The translations under genes and the position numbers were made by a program. The notes under the pieces are model-generated. The model did no database searches. It worked only from the letters and a program-made list of their open reading frames with translations, and was not told where the DNA came from. A DNA stretch of 64,000 bases from CADEFQ01 sp050249415 (lineage in GTDB: Bacteria; Pseudomonadota; Gammaproteobacteria; Steroidobacterales; Steroidobacteraceae): contig JBFWQO010000009.1 of NCBI GenBank assembly GCA_050249415.1, positions 1 through 64,000 on the forward strand, in the 5' to 3' direction. Positions 17,913 through 26,173 of the stretch are shown here, piece by piece (the first letter of the stretch is position 1; the number at the start of each line of letters is the position of its first letter).

Positions 17913-18676
17913 TGGAACAGGTCCTCACCCCGCGGACGGAGCAGCGCATCAGCCGCTTGGTGCGGCTTGTCCGACCGCAGTCCCCGCACCAGGACGACCG
18001 GGCGCGACTCCTCCGCCTGGCCCATGAGCAGGGATGCGGCCGCCGCGATTTCGTCGGCATGAGCGACGACGGTCGTCTGCAGTGTCCGGCCGAAGAGATC
18101 CGGATCGCCGCGCCGGTCGATGACCGCCGGCAGGCCCGCGCAGCCGATCGCGACACCCACCGTACCGACCCGCCAGGGCCGGCCGAAGCTGTCGTTGATG
18201 ACGACGCCGACGCGGCAGCCGAGCCGGCTGCGAAATTCCTCGCGCAGCCTCGCCGCGCTCGCATCCGGATTTTCGGGCAGCAGGAGCGCGCGCGGCGGGC
18301 CGTCCGGGTCGGCGATGTTCGACTGGTCGACGCCCGCATTGGCCATGATCAGGCCGAGCCGATGCTCGACGATGAGCACGTTCCTCACGGCGCGCACGAC
18401 TCGCCGCGATTCGGACAGGATGAGCTCGACCAGCCTTGGGTCCTTTGCGAGGACGATCGCGAGTTCCCGGGCGCGGGCCGACGGCGTGACGGATGCCAGC
18501 TCGACGATGCGCCCCTCCGCCTTCGAGACGACCTTCTGCGCGATGACGATGACGTCGTCGTCCCTCGGCGCTTCGCCGGCCGAGGCCAGCCCCGCGATGA
18601 TGAGTCCGGCCAGGTCGTCACCGGCCTGCACCAGCGGCATGCCCGGCACGGCGATGAACAGCAGGTCGGTCGTCAT
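17909..18676 (-). CDS. cofE: CofE: coenzyme F420-0:L-glutamate ligase
   Basis: A 255-residue GTP-dependent ligase that adds L-glutamate to F420-0. Family marks: VIAQKVVSKAEGRIVEL, the VLIVEHRLGLIMANAGVDQSN block, and VINDSFGRPWRVGTVGVAIG. The protein is a stand-alone ligase; it lacks the C-terminal nitroreductase-like domain of mycobacterial FbiB that reduces dehydro-F420-0, so if the PEP route is used that step needs another protein. ATG 18676 overlaps the stop of the upstream flavoprotein reductase gene (ATGA). Confidence 0.95.
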   Translation of the reverse strand: MTTDLLFIAVPGMPLVQAGDDLAGLIIAGLASAGEAPRDDDVIVIAQKVVSKAEGRIVELASVTPSARARELAIVLAKDPRLVELILSESRRVVRAVRNVLIVEHRLGLIMANAGVDQSNIADPDGPPRALLLPENPDASAARLREEFRSRLGCRVGVVINDSFGRPWRVGTVGVAIGCAGLPAVIDRRGDPDLFGRTLQTTVVAHADEIAAAASLLMGQAEESRPVVLVRGLRSDKPHQAADALLRPRGEDLFQ

Positions 18677-20811
18677 CGCGTGAGTTCGGCCACGAGCTCC
18701 GCTGCGCCCCGCACGGCACCTTCGATGTAGCTGACTCCCGTGCAGTCGCCGAATGTGTGCACGTCGAGACCCGCGGCCCGAAGCAGGTCCGCGGTCGCGG
18801 TATCGGCCGCAGCGCCCTTGGCCACGATGACGTGATCGGCACCGAACACCCTTTCCTTGGCGGCCCCGTCCACGAACCGCACACCGGCCGCCTCGATGCG
18901 CACGTCGCGCACGCCGGGAAACAGCGATACGCCGTGCTCGCGCAGCTCCGCGAGTATCCGCATGCGTCGCACGAGCTGCAGGCCGGCGCCCATGCGCGTG
19001 GCTTCTTCGAGGACGGCGACACCGCGCCCCCGCTCCGCGAGGAACTCCGCGAGCTCGATGCCGACCAGTTCGCCGCCGATGATGACGATGCGCTTGCCGA
19101 GCGGCATCCACTGCCGGGTCGCCTTGCGAACGAACGCGGGATCAGCGGTCAGGCCGAGCGCGGCGCCCGCCCTGGCCGCCATGCGGGTCATCAGCGGCAA
19201 CTTCTTCGACAATTCCGCACTCGATTCTCCGAGCAGCATGCGGCGCATGTCGTCCCCGCTCAACACGTGCGGAAGATCGGCGCCGGGGATGGGCGGCATG
19301 TCGCGTCTCGCGCCGGTCGCGACGAGCACGGCGTGTGGCGCGAGCGACGTTACGAGCTCTGCCGTGGCCGGCGTATCCAGCCGGACCTCGACGGTCGAAG
19401 CCTTGATGCGCCCGCGCAGCCAGTCGAGCAGCTGCTCGTTCGGCTCATACGGCAACGCGGCGATCTGCAACGTGCCGCCCAGCCGTGCGGTCCGTTCCAG
19501 CAATGTGACCTTGTGCCCCTGTGCATCGAGGCGCAGGGCCGCTTCCATGCCGCCGGGACCGCCGCCCACGACGACGTAACGCTTCGGCGTGGCACTGCGC
19601 CCGCCACGATGCAGGTATTCGAACGCGAGATCGGCATTGACGGCGCAGCGTACCGAGTCGAGAAGGTAGATCGCGCTGACGCAGGTGTAGCAATAGATGC
19701 ACGGCCGGATCGTTTCGGGTTTGCCCTCGGCGAGCTTGCGTGGCAGGTGAGGGTCGGCCAGGAGCTTGCGCCCCATGCCGAGGAAATCGAACGCACCCGC
19801 CGCGATCTTCGCATCCGCGACCTCGGGTTCGACGCGGCCCGACGTGATGACCGGAATGCGGATGGCCCGCTTGATCTCCTCCGCCGCCGGCAGGTTCCAG
19901 TCGGGCACATGCGGAATGTTGGATTCCGAATGCAACTTGAGCCGGCCGATGTTGTGATACGAGGAGACGGTCACCCCGTCGGCGCCGGCCGCCTCGATCA
20001 TCTGCGCGGTGCGCACCGCGTCCGGCAACCGGATGCCGTCCGGCGCACCGAACTGCTGCGAATCGATCTTTACCCAGAGCGCAAAATCGGGGCCTGTCGC
20101 CGTGCGTATCGCATGGATGACTTCGAGCAGGAAGCGGACCCGGTTCTCGAGTGGGCCGCCATATTCGTCGTTGCGGCGGTTGCTGCGCGGCGAGATGAAG
20201 CTCGACAGCAGGTAACCGTGGCCGGCGTGGATCTCGGCACCGTCGACACCGGCCCGCTGGGCGCGAACGGCCGCATCCGCGTACTGCCGGACCGCGATCC
20301 GGATATCTTCCTGGCTCACGACCCTGAAGCTGTCCGCACCGATGCGCGGCCCGTTCGCGAAGACCGGCAACTCGCTTTCGACGAGCGCGTCGGTGATCTG
20401 CTCCGCATCCGGATCGGGGGTCGGCATCGAGGGGCACCACATCGGCTCGCCGTAACCGAGGGCGTAGGCGGCCACGAGGCCACCATGGTGGAGCTGGACC
20501 GCGAATTTCGCGCCCTGCGCATGGACCACATCGGCGAGCCGCGCGAGGCCCGGTATGAACCGGTCGTCCGAGATCGCAATCTGGTTCTTCGTGACCGCGC
20601 CGACCGGCCACGCCACGCCGCACACACCGCTGATGACGAGCCCGGCGCCACCTCTCGCCTGCTCTTCGTGGTAGGCGAGCAGTCGCTCTCCGACGGTGCC
20701 GTCGGCTTCGGCCAGGCTCACACCCATCGCCATCACGATGATGCGATTCGAAAGCTGCATCCTGCCGATCGTGCCCGGCGACAGCAGGCGGGAGAACTTG
20801 CCTTGGCTCAT
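18673..20811 (-). CDS. Old-yellow-enzyme/2,4-dienoyl-CoA reductase-like two-domain flavoprotein
   Basis: A 712-residue enzyme with an N-terminal FMN TIM barrel (about 8-340), a 4Fe-4S site and a C-terminal FAD/NAD(P) domain, the layout of FadH, trimethylamine dehydrogenase and the bile-acid enzymes BaiCD/BaiH. The active-site block AEIHAGHGYLLSSF has both His and the catalytic Tyr, followed by RNDEYGGPLENR. Cluster cysteines read CIYCYTC and, 11 residues later, RCAVN. The NAD(P) motif YVVVGGGPGGMEAA follows. It reduces activated C=C bonds. The gene is coupled to cofE and preceded by an SDR gene. Confidence 0.9.
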   Translation of the reverse strand: MSQGKFSRLLSPGTIGRMQLSNRIIVMAMGVSLAEADGTVGERLLAYHEEQARGGAGLVISGVCGVAWPVGAVTKNQIAISDDRFIPGLARLADVVHAQGAKFAVQLHHGGLVAAYALGYGEPMWCPSMPTPDPDAEQITDALVESELPVFANGPRIGADSFRVVSQEDIRIAVRQYADAAVRAQRAGVDGAEIHAGHGYLLSSFISPRSNRRNDEYGGPLENRVRFLLEVIHAIRTATGPDFALWVKIDSQQFGAPDGIRLPDAVRTAQMIEAAGADGVTVSSYHNIGRLKLHSESNIPHVPDWNLPAAEEIKRAIRIPVITSGRVEPEVADAKIAAGAFDFLGMGRKLLADPHLPRKLAEGKPETIRPCIYCYTCVSAIYLLDSVRCAVNADLAFEYLHRGGRSATPKRYVVVGGGPGGMEAALRLDAQGHKVTLLERTARLGGTLQIAALPYEPNEQLLDWLRGRIKASTVEVRLDTPATAELVTSLAPHAVLVATGARRDMPPIPGADLPHVLSGDDMRRMLLGESSAELSKKLPLMTRMAARAGAALGLTADPAFVRKATRQWMPLGKRIVIIGGELVGIELAEFLAERGRGVAVLEEATRMGAGLQLVRRMRILAELREHGVSLFPGVRDVRIEAAGVRFVDGAAKERVFGADHVIVAKGAAADTATADLLRAAGLDVHTFGDCTGVSYIEGAVRGAAELVAELTR

Positions 20812-20823
20812 GTGTCGGGTCCC

Positions 20824-21591
20824 CTAGCCGAAGTAGGCCTGACCGCCGTCGAGCGGAATCGTCGCGCCGGTCAGGTAGGAAAGGTCCTTGTTCAGCAGCG
20901 CGACGATGCCGCGCCCGATGTCGAGTTCACAATCGCCGATCCGGCCCGCGGGAATCGATTTCGTGAACTCGGCGGCCTCCTGCGGTTTCGCCTTGGTCCA
21001 GTTCTTGAGCGCCGGCGACGTCGCGTGCGGCGCGATATTCAGCGCACGGATTCCGTCCGGCGCCCACTCGCATGCCGCCGCGCGGGTCAGCGAGCGGACC
21101 GCCTGCTTGTAGGCGGCATAGAGCCCGAAATTGCGCGCGTCCCAGCGCACCATGGCCGACGTCACCATGTTGACGATGTCGCCGCGGCCGCGCGCCTTCA
21201 TGTGCGGGTAGCACGCCTTCATGAAGCGCAGCGTGGAGACAGGGCCTGCCATGAAGCCCTGCACGAGGTCTGCGTCGGAAATCGACAGCAGCGGACCCAT
21301 GCCGCCGGACGTGTAGTTCGCGTTGTTGACCAGGATATCGACCCCGCCGAGCGCGCGCACGGCCTCCTCGACCATGCGCTGGATGTCGTCGCGGTCGTGC
21401 GCATTGCCGATCACCGGAAAGGCCTGGCCGCCACGGCGGCGGATCTCCTCGCAGGTTTCGTTCACGTTCGCTGCGGTTCTCCCGAGCACGGCGACCGCCG
21501 CACCGTCGGTCGCGAGCGCAAGCGCCGTTCCACGCCCGACGCCCTGCCCCGCACCGGTGACGATCGCGAGCCTTCCATCCACTAGTCCCAT
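20824..21591 (-). CDS. SDR-family oxidoreductase
   Basis: A 255-residue short-chain dehydrogenase with cofactor motif TGAGQGVGRG, NAG-type motif reading NNANYTSGG, a Ser-equivalent region VTSAMVRWDARN and catalytic Tyr-x3-Lys in YAAYKQ. The C-terminus carries the usual PLDGGQ. A strong ribosome site (AGGAGG) precedes ATG 21591. It is the first gene of the transcript SDR - flavoprotein reductase - cofE - cofD (12-base gap, then overlaps). Substrate unknown; a hydroxy-acyl or hydroxysteroid-type alcohol is plausible from context. Confidence 0.9.
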   Translation of the reverse strand: MGLVDGRLAIVTGAGQGVGRGTALALATDGAAVAVLGRTAANVNETCEEIRRRGGQAFPVIGNAHDRDDIQRMVEEAVRALGGVDILVNNANYTSGGMGPLLSISDADLVQGFMAGPVSTLRFMKACYPHMKARGRGDIVNMVTSAMVRWDARNFGLYAAYKQAVRSLTRAAACEWAPDGIRALNIAPHATSPALKNWTKAKPQEAAEFTKSIPAGRIGDCELDIGRGIVALLNKDLSYLTGATIPLDGGQAYFG

Positions 21592-21607
21592 GATTTGCCT
21601 CCTCGTT

Positions 21608-21631
21608 CGCCCGTGCAGACTGGCACGGGCG
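21608..21631. promoter_or_regulatory. Palindrome in divergent SDR promoter region
   Basis: Perfect 9-base arms (CGCCCGTGC and its complement) around a 6-base centre, 17 bases upstream of the minus-strand SDR start and about 100 bases upstream of the plus-strand SDR. A TTGACA at 21656-21661 with TAATGC at 21681-21686 (19-base spacer) is a possible plus-strand promoter. The palindrome could be an operator or an mRNA hairpin. Confidence 0.4.
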
Positions 21632-21727
21632 CTACGGCAGCACAACCGTACTCGATTGACAGACGGAGCGAGCGACCGCGTAATGCCGCCCGGAAATGGC
21701 GTCGGCCAGGAAGCGGAGCAGCAGCCA

Positions 21728-22477
21728 ATGTCGCGGTTCAAGGGCAGGACAGTGATCGTCACCGGTGCGGCTTCGGGCATCGGGTACGCCGTGGCCGTGC
21801 GATTCGCGCGTGAAGGCGCCCGGGTCGTCGCGGGCGACATCAACGCGGACGGCTTGGCGAAAGTCAAAGCCGAACTGGGCGATGCCGCGCTGGCGCGCGC
21901 GTTCGATGTCGCGAATCCCGCCGAATGCGCCGCGATCGTGCATTTCGCGGCCGAGGCGACCGGGCGCATCGACATCCTGTGCAATGTCGCGGGCGTGCTG
22001 CGCCTGGCGCCCGTTGCCGCCATCACCCCCGACGACTGGAACCGCATCCTCGGGATCAACCTCGGCGGCACGTTCTACATGTGCCAGGCGGCATTGCCGA
22101 AACTCGTCGAGACGAAGGGCTGCATCGTCAACCTCGCCTCGTCCGCCGGCCTCGTCGGCGTGCCCTTCAGCGCACCCTATGTCGCGTCGAAGCACGGCGT
22201 CGTGGGTCTCACGCGCTCGCTCGCGCTGGAGTTCGCCCAGGCGGGCGTGCGCGTCAATGCCATCTGCCCGACTGCGGTTAAGACCCCCATGGTCATGGGG
22301 CCCCCGCCCGAAGACGTGGACTTCGCCCTCCTCACACGGTCCGCGCCCTGGCTCGATGGCGGTGCCTATCTCGATCCGCCGGATATCGCCGATGCCGTCG
22401 TGTTCCTCGCGTCGGATGAAGCGAAGCGCATCACCGGCATCGCCCTGCCGGTTGACGGCGGTCAAACGGCGAACTGA
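21728..22477 (+). CDS. SDR-family oxidoreductase
   Basis: A 249-residue short-chain dehydrogenase: TGAASGIGYAVAVRF cofactor motif, CNVAGVL in the NAG position, NLASSAGLVG with the catalytic Ser, Tyr-x3-Lys in YVASKHG, and C-terminal LPVDGGQTAN. The Asp in AGDINADG after the second strand suggests NAD(H) preference. ATG 21728 has a GGAGC ribosome site 10 bases upstream. It is divergent from the F420-operon SDR and lies 119 bases before a TonB receptor gene on the same strand. Confidence 0.9.
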   Translation: MSRFKGRTVIVTGAASGIGYAVAVRFAREGARVVAGDINADGLAKVKAELGDAALARAFDVANPAECAAIVHFAAEATGRIDILCNVAGVLRLAPVAAITPDDWNRILGINLGGTFYMCQAALPKLVETKGCIVNLASSAGLVGVPFSAPYVASKHGVVGLTRSLALEFAQAGVRVNAICPTAVKTPMVMGPPPEDVDFALLTRSAPWLDGGAYLDPPDIADAVVFLASDEAKRITGIALPVDGGQTAN

Positions 22478-22596
22478 CCCGCCGGCCTTCCGCCGCGCGG
22501 GTGGTGCACTGCGCTCGTCCATTTGGGTGATATCGCGGCACACGCAAGCGGCTATACAGTCGCTTGCCGTTCCGATTCACCGACCAGGGGGTTCCG

Positions 22597-24825
22597 ATGA
22601 GCGAATTCAGGGTCCATGCTCGCGCGTGGGCAAAGTCCACTGCGCGGGTTGCGGGCGTTGTCCTGTTGGGCGCAGTGCCGGCGCTCGCGCAGGAATCCAC
22701 CGAGGGCGTGCTCGAGGAAGTGATGGTCACCGCGCAGAAGCGCGAGCAGGCACTGCAGGACGTGCCGATCGCGATCAGCGCCATTTCCACCGACCAGATC
22801 GAAGCGCGCGGCATCGACACGCTGCTCGACCTGAAGGCGATGGTGCCGAACCTGATGGTGAGCCGGTATCCCAACAGCAACGTCGTGTCGCAGATCGCGA
22901 TCCGCGGCGGCGTGACGATCAACGGCGCGATGTACTGGGAACCCAGCACCGGTCTGTACCTCGACGGCGTGTATCTCGGCAAAGCCGTCGGCTCGGTGTT
23001 CGACGTGGTCGACATCGAGCGCATCGAAGTGCTGCGCGGGCCGCAGGGCACCCTGTACGGCCGCAATACGATGGCGGGCGCGGTCAATTTCATCACGCAG
23101 GCGCCGAGCGGCGAATTCCAGGGACACGCGAGCGCGGAAGTCGGCAACTTCGGCCACCACGTCGAGAAGCTGTCGGTCGACCTGCCACGGCTCGGCATCG
23201 CGCGCATGTCCTTCGGTGTGCGCTCGGAGAATCGGGATGGTCTCGTGAAGCTGACGCAGGGCAGCCCCGGCACCCACCTCGACAGTCGCGACAAGTTCGG
23301 CGCGCGCTTCGCACTCGCCCTCGACTTCAGCGACCACTTCGTCGCCGACTACCGGTTCGATTACACGGATGTCGACCAGCTGCCACCGCACAGCCAGCTG
23401 TACCGGGTCTCGGCGTCGACCAACCCGCTGTTCCAGGCGGCGGCGACCTATGCATCGACCAGGCGGCTCGGGACCGTGAGTACCAACTGGCCGGGGTATG
23501 AGCAGCTCACGCTCACGGGCCACGCGCTCACGCTCGAATGGAACATCAACGACCACAACACCGTGAAGTCCATCAGCTCGTACCGGGATCTCGAGAACGA
23601 CGACTCGGTCGACCTCGACGGCGTACCGCTGACGATCGCCACCGCCAACCGCATCTCCCGCTTCAACCAGAAGTCGCAGGAACTGCAATGGATCGGCAAC
23701 ACCGAGCGGCTGGATTACGTGCTCGGCCTCTACTACTACAAGGACGACGGCTACACCATCAACCCGCACGTATTTTTCTTCGGTACGGACAGCTCCGAGT
23801 ATGGCTTCGGCGCTGAAGCCGTCGCGGCCTACTCGCAGCTCGATTTCGAGATCACGCCCGCCCTGACGCTGTCGGCCGGCCTGCGCTGGACCGACGAGGA
23901 CAAGCACACGCTGCGCTTCAAGACCGTCACGGGCTTCGGCACACCGATTCCGCGCGTAACGGCGAGCAAGTCGTTCTCCGACACGACGCCGATGGCCAGC
24001 CTGTCCTACAAGGTGCTCGACAACCTGAACGTGTACGCCAGGTATGCGGAGGGCTTCAAGAGCGGCGGATTCCAGGGCGAAGCGGGTTCCGCCGCGGAAG
24101 CGGTGATCCCCTACGACCCGGAAGAACAGACGACGTGGGAAGTCGGCGCGAAATACGCCTCGGACAGCGGCCGACTGCAGGTCAATGCAGCGGTCTTCCG
24201 CAACGACATCGAGAACATGCACGTCAACCGCTTCACCGGCCTGCCGGGCGTCTCCGTGATCCGCAACGCCGGCAAGGCGCGCACGCAGGGTGCCGAACTC
24301 GAGGCCACCTGGCTGCCCGTCGAGGCGCTGCGGCTGCAGCTGAGTTACGGCTACCTCGACGCCGAGTGGATCGAGTTCATGGAGGCGCCGGCGCCCGGCC
24401 AGCCGATCGTGAACGTCGCGGACAACCGCTCGTACCCGCACGCGCCCGAGCACACGATCAGCTTCCTCGCCGAGGCGAAGATCGCGCAGACTTCGTGGGG
24501 CGAACTGCGTGCCCTCGCCGACTACGGCTATACGTCCTCGTTCTACGCGTATCCGTACCAGCTGGTCACGATCGACCCGACCCGCGCCACGGCGGGCAAC
24601 ACCCGGGTAGAGGGCGTCGGCCTGCTCAACCTGAAGTTCCGGCTGTCGGACATTCCGCTCGGCGACTCCGGGCAGGGCGAACTTGCGCTCTGGACCCGCA
24701 ATGTCACCGACGAACAGCAGCCCATGAACTTCATCGACTTCGGGCCGGGGTTCTTCGCCAACTACACGCTGGCCTACTTCCAGGAACCCCGGACTTACGG
24801 GGCGACCTTCACCTATCGCTGGTAA
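22597..24825 (+). CDS. TonB-dependent outer-membrane receptor
   Basis: A 742-residue receptor with signal peptide ending ALAQ, TonB box/plug start EEVMVTAQKREQALQDVPIA, plug signature RIEVLRGPQGTLYGRNTMAG and a C-terminal strand TFTYRW. ATG 22597 follows a purine-rich AGGGGG site; an upstream in-frame codon at 22564 is less likely. This is the Sphingomonas-type plug seen in receptors of aromatic, terpenoid or steroid degraders. It is downstream of an SDR gene and convergent to the MFS gene, with a hairpin between. Confidence 0.93.
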   Translation: MSEFRVHARAWAKSTARVAGVVLLGAVPALAQESTEGVLEEVMVTAQKREQALQDVPIAISAISTDQIEARGIDTLLDLKAMVPNLMVSRYPNSNVVSQIAIRGGVTINGAMYWEPSTGLYLDGVYLGKAVGSVFDVVDIERIEVLRGPQGTLYGRNTMAGAVNFITQAPSGEFQGHASAEVGNFGHHVEKLSVDLPRLGIARMSFGVRSENRDGLVKLTQGSPGTHLDSRDKFGARFALALDFSDHFVADYRFDYTDVDQLPPHSQLYRVSASTNPLFQAAATYASTRRLGTVSTNWPGYEQLTLTGHALTLEWNINDHNTVKSISSYRDLENDDSVDLDGVPLTIATANRISRFNQKSQELQWIGNTERLDYVLGLYYYKDDGYTINPHVFFFGTDSSEYGFGAEAVAAYSQLDFEITPALTLSAGLRWTDEDKHTLRFKTVTGFGTPIPRVTASKSFSDTTPMASLSYKVLDNLNVYARYAEGFKSGGFQGEAGSAAEAVIPYDPEEQTTWEVGAKYASDSGRLQVNAAVFRNDIENMHVNRFTGLPGVSVIRNAGKARTQGAELEATWLPVEALRLQLSYGYLDAEWIEFMEAPAPGQPIVNVADNRSYPHAPEHTISFLAEAKIAQTSWGELRALADYGYTSSFYAYPYQLVTIDPTRATAGNTRVEGVGLLNLKFRLSDIPLGDSGQGELALWTRNVTDEQQPMNFIDFGPGFFANYTLAYFQEPRTYGATFTYRW

Positions 24826-24836
24826 CCGCACTGGCC

Positions 24837-24864
24837 GAACCCACCCCGATCACGGGGTGGGTTC
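24837..24864. terminator. Bidirectional hairpin between convergent genes
   Basis: A perfect 12-base stem (GAACCCACCCCG and its complement) with a 4-base loop, placed just after the receptor stop and reaching the stop codon of the convergent MFS gene. The strong GC stem and position fit a shared transcription terminator, although no long T-run follows on either strand. Confidence 0.75.
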
Positions 24865-26170
24865 AGGTCAGCAGTTCGTCGCGCAAGCGGCGTGAAGCCG
24901 CCCAGAAGAACAGGCTCGAGACCCCGCCGAGCAGTCCGACCGCCAGCAGGGAGTAGCGGATACCGGTCACACCGTACGACGGGCCGAACACGTAATCGTT
25001 CAGCAGGCCGACCAGCAACGGGCCAAGACCGAGCCCGACCATGTTGGTGATGAACAGCATGATCGCGGCGGCCGTGGCGCGCATGCGCAACTCCACGAGG
25101 CCCTGCACCATCGCGAACATCGGGCCCACGTACATCGCGGTGAGCGTATAGAACGGGATGAAGGATGCGAGCGCCAGCGACGGCTTCGCGAGCAGCGTAA
25201 AGCCGACGACGAACGGCACCGCGAGCAGACACTGCAGCGCCGGCAGGCGCATGTACCAGCGCGCATCGCGCCGGCCCATGTAGTCGGCGAGCCGCCCGCC
25301 CGCGAGCGCGCCGAATGTCCCGCCGATCCCGATGACCCAGCCGAGTCCCGTGCCGATCTCGCTCCAGGACATTCCATAGACGCGCGCCAGGAAGGCCGGA
25401 CCCCAATTGATGACGGCATAGCCCGATAGCGATTGCATGGCGGTGCCGAGCACGATCAGCACGAAGGCACGGCGCGCGAGCAGGAAGCGCACGACCTCGC
25501 GCAGCGGCGCCGGCGCGACGGTTCCGGTGCGCCCCTCGGCGTGCCCGCGCGGCAGTTCGCGCACGGTGGAACCGACGACGATGGCGAGCAGGAGGCCCGG
25601 CAGGCCGGCGACGAAAAACGCGGTCCGCCAGTCATAGCGGGTCAGGAGCCAGCCGCCGGCGAGAAACGCGATCGCCGAGCCGATGAACACGCCGCAGGCG
25701 TACACCGACAACGCCGTCGCACGGCGTTGCGGCGGAAAGTAGTCCGAGATCAGCGAATGCGCGGAAGGGTTGCACCCGGCTTCACCGACGCCGACCAGCA
25801 CCCGGATGATCGCGAGCTGCGTGAAGCTGCGGACGAGCCCGGATGCCGCGGTCATCACGCTCCACGCGGCGAGCGAGATCGTGATGATGCCCTTGCGCGA
25901 GGCCCGATCGGCCAGTCGCGCAATCGGAATCCCGGCGAGCGTATAGAAGAGGACGAAGGCGAAGCCGGTCAGCAGGCCCATCGCGGTGTCGGAGACACCG
26001 AACTCGCGCTTGATGGGCTCGATCAGCATCGCCAGGATCTGCCGATCGATGAAGCTCACCACGTAGACGAGCGTGAGCAGCGCCAGCACGTAGCCGGCGT
26101 AGCCCCCGGAGATCTGCTGTGGGGGCGCCCCGTCGGGCGCCCCCGCGCCGGCCTCAGCCGCTGCGCTCAC
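24863..26170 (-). CDS. MFS transporter (spinster-like)
   Basis: A 435-residue twelve-helix major facilitator. Seen: FIDRQILAMLIEPIKREFG in helix 1, the loop RLADRASRKGI (motif A), GVGEAGCNPSAHSLISDYFPPQRRATA in helices 4-5, and the second-half motif A GGRLADYMGRRD. This group is common next to steroid, bile-acid and aromatic degradation genes. It starts with GTG 26170, 3 bases after the stop of a TonB receptor gene, so the pair probably moves one substrate across both membranes. Direction and substrate are inferred only. Confidence 0.9.
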   Translation of the reverse strand: MSAAAEAGAGAPDGAPPQQISGGYAGYVLALLTLVYVVSFIDRQILAMLIEPIKREFGVSDTAMGLLTGFAFVLFYTLAGIPIARLADRASRKGIITISLAAWSVMTAASGLVRSFTQLAIIRVLVGVGEAGCNPSAHSLISDYFPPQRRATALSVYACGVFIGSAIAFLAGGWLLTRYDWRTAFFVAGLPGLLLAIVVGSTVRELPRGHAEGRTGTVAPAPLREVVRFLLARRAFVLIVLGTAMQSLSGYAVINWGPAFLARVYGMSWSEIGTGLGWVIGIGGTFGALAGGRLADYMGRRDARWYMRLPALQCLLAVPFVVGFTLLAKPSLALASFIPFYTLTAMYVGPMFAMVQGLVELRMRATAAAIMLFITNMVGLGLGPLLVGLLNDYVFGPSYGVTGIRYSLLAVGLLGGVSSLFFWAASRRLRDELLT

Positions 26171-26173
26171 CTG

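Noticed and set aside
18673..20811. Calling this protein a fatty-acid 2,4-dienoyl-CoA reductase (FadH)
   Set aside because: The fold fits, but the Fe-S spacing and the coupling to cofE do not point to ordinary fatty-acid oxidation; only the family was named.
18757..21585. A 942-codon open frame on the plus strand
   Set aside because: Antisense to the SDR and flavoprotein reductase genes, with no recognisable domains and shadow-like composition.
22517..22528. GTCC-ATTT-GGGT upstream of the TonB receptor at 22597, like the candidate operator
   Set aside because: Only the left half matches the palindrome; the right half differs at two of four bases, so it was not counted as a site.
22552..24831. 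A 759-codon open frame antisense to the TonB receptor
   Set aside because: The receptor on the other strand has a signal peptide, plug motifs and a C-terminal strand; the antisense frame is Arg/Val/Gly-rich and motif-free.
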